Assembly (NCBI GenBank): GCA_001600355.1
Contig: BCJU01000004.1
Span: forward strand, 1,488,001 to 1,552,000
From: Meira nashicola
Taxonomy: Eukaryota; Basidiomycota; Exobasidiomycetes; Exobasidiales; Brachybasidiaceae
Reading direction: 5' to 3'
Length of the DNA stretch: 64,000 bases
The position numbers and the translations under genes were made by a program. This document shows, piece after piece, positions 61,900 to 64,000 of this stretch (the first letter of the stretch is position 1; the number at the start of each line of letters is the position of its first letter). Below the pieces are notes generated by a model that did no database searches, was not told the origin of the DNA, and saw only the letters and a program-made list of their open reading frames with translations.

Positions 61900-63765
61900 A
61901 TGACTGCAAAGATAGATCCTCGCCGGAGAGGAAGAAGGCGGAGCGTTGGTCTAAACAGGGGATGGCAAGGTCTTGGACTAATTTTGGCACCCATCTTTGT
62001 GGCTAATGGCGATGCTAGACCTATTCCAATACCTGTAGGATCGACTTCAGCTCAGGAAAGGCGAGATTATGAAGCAGAAGGAAAGAAAAAGATGATCAAG
62101 AAAGCCTTAAGAGCAGGTATAGAACGTGATAATACTGAACAACAGGTTAGATCTGAGAGCAATGAAGATACTTCAAAAGCAGAATCTAGCTCGGAGCCCG
62201 AACAGAGCTCATCTAAAGACAAGATGGAAGAGCTAACAGCAAGTAGAGATGTGGAAGAAACTGTGAATAATGAAGATGATTCACAATTACGAGAAATCCA
62301 AGACGAATGGTATGAAGGGCATGTTCTCACACCTATCAACGCCGATTCTCATTCTGGATTCGGTGCTAGTGTTAGTGCAGAGGGCAAGGGTAAGCAAAAG
62401 GCTACTGAAAGAACATCAAGCGTTCCCTCTTCATTCAGACAGATGAACAATCATGCCAGAGGAGAGATTTTGCGATTCAATTCACAGCGAAGCCCTTTTC
62501 ATTCTTCACAAGTAGGCCCTTTGGCTTCAAAACAACCCGCTACAGTATCTGTTGGAATCTTTCATCCAAATTATCCGTTTGTACCTAGTGGACGAAGAAA
62601 AATACGTCAATCAGACACGCGAGCTCGAAGTGGAGACTCGGGAAGTCATAGCACTTCTGATCTTCGTGCAGAGAAGGAACCTTACGAAGCCGTATTCTCT
62701 GTTTCGGAAGATGTTGCAAACGGAAACGTGTTTAAGAAAGGATGGACAAAATGGATGTTGGACGATGATCTTCGCTTGGCAGTTCCGGATGAATATAGAA
62801 GACCGAGAAAAGAGTCTGCATTGATGATCGCAAAAGACATGTTGGGAAAGAAGTGGTACAGATGGCAACCTGGACAAGGATATGTTTTGAGCAGGTATAA
62901 AGATTACGGTGTCTATAAGAAGGGGCCGGGAATCGCTTTAGGACAGTTATTGCCTCCACGCGAGAGGGTATATACCAGTCCTCTACCCTTGATTCCCAAT
63001 GATAGCAAAAGAGATTTCATTTGGCTCATTGTGATTTGGATTGTGATCTTAACAATGATTGCGCTTGTTCGGGAAGCAAGAAGTCATATGCGAAAGATTC
63101 GCCGAGGCAGACGCAGTCAATTGGTCGATGGTGCACCACTTGTGCCCTCTATACGCATATTCGATGATGGAGCAAGCCCAGTTCGTACCAGTTCGATGGA
63201 CCAGATCAGCATAGGTTTGCGTACCCGACAAAGAACGCAAGCCAGCAACTTTCGTGATTTATGCAAATCCGCTTTCTTTCCAGAAAGTATGGGAGTGAAT
63301 GGAAAGAAGCGTTCTTCGTTCTCTTTGCCGGATGGTAATTCTTTATCTATGACCAGTTTGGGATGGAGTAAAGATACGGAAAGAAAGGTTGGCTTACCAT
63401 TTACATCTCCATCGAAAGGAGATAGTGCTCTTGGAGGAATTGCGGTTAGAAGATCAAAAAGTTCTGGACCTTCAACGATGTCTGGTGATACATCACAAGA
63501 AGAGATAGATGAAAGGTGTATATTTGATGAAATCAAGAATGCTGCTGCCGGATCAAATTCACCTGCTTCAACATCTAATCATCATCAAAGACAAACGAAT
63601 GAGCGAGAAGATTTTAGTGCTGGTGGAGTTTACTCTACAGGATCCAATTGTCATTTATATAGCAATAGTATTGCAAGCACATCTGAAGCGATTTATGGAG
63701 CAAATGAAAGTGGAAGTGGACCAAGCTTTGCTCCGATAAAGATGAACGCTACAATTTCACATTAA
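61900..63765 (+). CDS. Orphan single-span membrane protein
   Basis: 621 residues. The start is basic (DPRRRGRRRSVGLNRGWQ) then hydrophobic (GLGLILAPIFVANGDARPIP), like a signal peptide. A charged, Glu/Ser-rich disordered part follows to about residue 250. A compact, aromatic block sits before the membrane (about 270-365, with WTKWMLDDDLRLAVPDEYRRP and GKKWYRWQPGQGYVLSRYKD). One clear transmembrane helix is at about 372-392 (FIWLIVIWIVILTMIALV), then a strongly basic stop-transfer (RKIRRGRRSQL). The remaining ~220 residues are cytosolic, Ser-rich and disordered, with SP-like sites. The topology is thus type I. No domain is recognised and no function is proposed. Confidence 0.75.
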   Translation: MTAKIDPRRRGRRRSVGLNRGWQGLGLILAPIFVANGDARPIPIPVGSTSAQERRDYEAEGKKKMIKKALRAGIERDNTEQQVRSESNEDTSKAESSSEPEQSSSKDKMEELTASRDVEETVNNEDDSQLREIQDEWYEGHVLTPINADSHSGFGASVSAEGKGKQKATERTSSVPSSFRQMNNHARGEILRFNSQRSPFHSSQVGPLASKQPATVSVGIFHPNYPFVPSGRRKIRQSDTRARSGDSGSHSTSDLRAEKEPYEAVFSVSEDVANGNVFKKGWTKWMLDDDLRLAVPDEYRRPRKESALMIAKDMLGKKWYRWQPGQGYVLSRYKDYGVYKKGPGIALGQLLPPRERVYTSPLPLIPNDSKRDFIWLIVIWIVILTMIALVREARSHMRKIRRGRRSQLVDGAPLVPSIRIFDDGASPVRTSSMDQISIGLRTRQRTQASNFRDLCKSAFFPESMGVNGKKRSSFSLPDGNSLSMTSLGWSKDTERKVGLPFTSPSKGDSALGGIAVRRSKSSGPSTMSGDTSQEEIDERCIFDEIKNAAAGSNSPASTSNHHQRQTNEREDFSAGGVYSTGSNCHLYSNSIASTSEAIYGANESGSGPSFAPIKMNATISH

Positions 63766-64000
63766 ATAGAATGTGTTGTCATCATTTTCCTATTTACAGA
63801 GATAAGATGTTAAGTATCTGTCTCTTTCTGTCCAACTGTACACATATACCCTCACGATCAAAAATGCACACGAATCGATTGTCACGTCTTTTGTACATAT
63901 TCTCACGCATCTCTTTTCATACATCCATCTAATTTATGATTGCACGCTGTACATAAAGAGAGGCAAAGAGATTGATGTGGAAATTTGCTATCTTCTTTCT
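63766..64000. other. 3' flank at window end
   Basis: AT-rich with a T-rich and TGTACA-containing stretch; nothing recognised. Confidence 0.4.

Overview
This window looks like a gene-dense, AT-leaning nuclear contig of a basidiomycete fungus. About 26 protein-coding genes sit in 64 kb. They lie on both strands, are separated by short gaps, and have few, short introns with GTRNGT donors, CTAAC/CTGAC-like branch sites and YAG acceptors. The set is eukaryotic and fungal (TAF5, MED8, ATG9, AP-3, COPI, TIM54, DPH2, CDC42). A plant-associated Ustilaginomycotina-like lineage is my inference, based on the fungal gene set and the effector-like secreted proteins. No tRNA, rRNA, CRISPR array or intact transposon was recognised by eye.

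Layout. 1-535: 3' end of a gene for a protein full of KKR/KR dibasic sites. 1.2-7.2 kb: VTS1 (RNA decay) and a very long eIF4E-like protein. 7.6-15.4 kb: AP-3 beta, TAF5, a DUF202 membrane protein and MED8. 15.4-22.6 kb: a family 2 glycoside hydrolase and a full-size ABCB transporter. 22.6-24.1 kb: two tandem paralogous secreted basic proteins, each with a DLNxxP motif just after the signal peptide. 24.2-33.5 kb: ATG9, a LEA-2-like membrane protein and two divergent paralogous multi-span membrane proteins. 33.8-43.9 kb: a conserved block of ARC1-like tRNA-binding protein, mitochondrial release factor, beta-COP, DPH2 and TIM54. 43.9-48.5 kb: a looser region with coding-like remnants around a TMEM205-like gene. 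48.5-64 kb: CDC42, a short-chain dehydrogenase, a Zn2Cys6 regulator, PDX1, a small membrane protein, a DCAF4-like WD40 protein, a secreted histidine acid phosphatase and an orphan single-span protein.

Most genes are housekeeping and act in unrelated pathways: transcription (TAF5, MED8), translation (eIF4E-like, ARC1, DPH2, MRF1), membrane traffic (AP-3, COPI, ATG9) and mitochondria (TIM54, PDX1, MRF1). They do not form an operon-like system. The accessory layer is secreted: the dibasic-site precursor, the two DLNxxP proteins, a possible 77-residue secreted peptide and the acid phosphatase.

The strongest candidate for something undescribed is the DLNxxP pair at 22625-24046. Each has a signal peptide, a plant-type EAR repression motif at the mature N-terminus and a basic, nuclear-protein-like C-terminal domain. 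That is the architecture expected of effectors that recruit a host TOPLESS-type corepressor. All protein identifications here are from motif recognition only; no database search was run.
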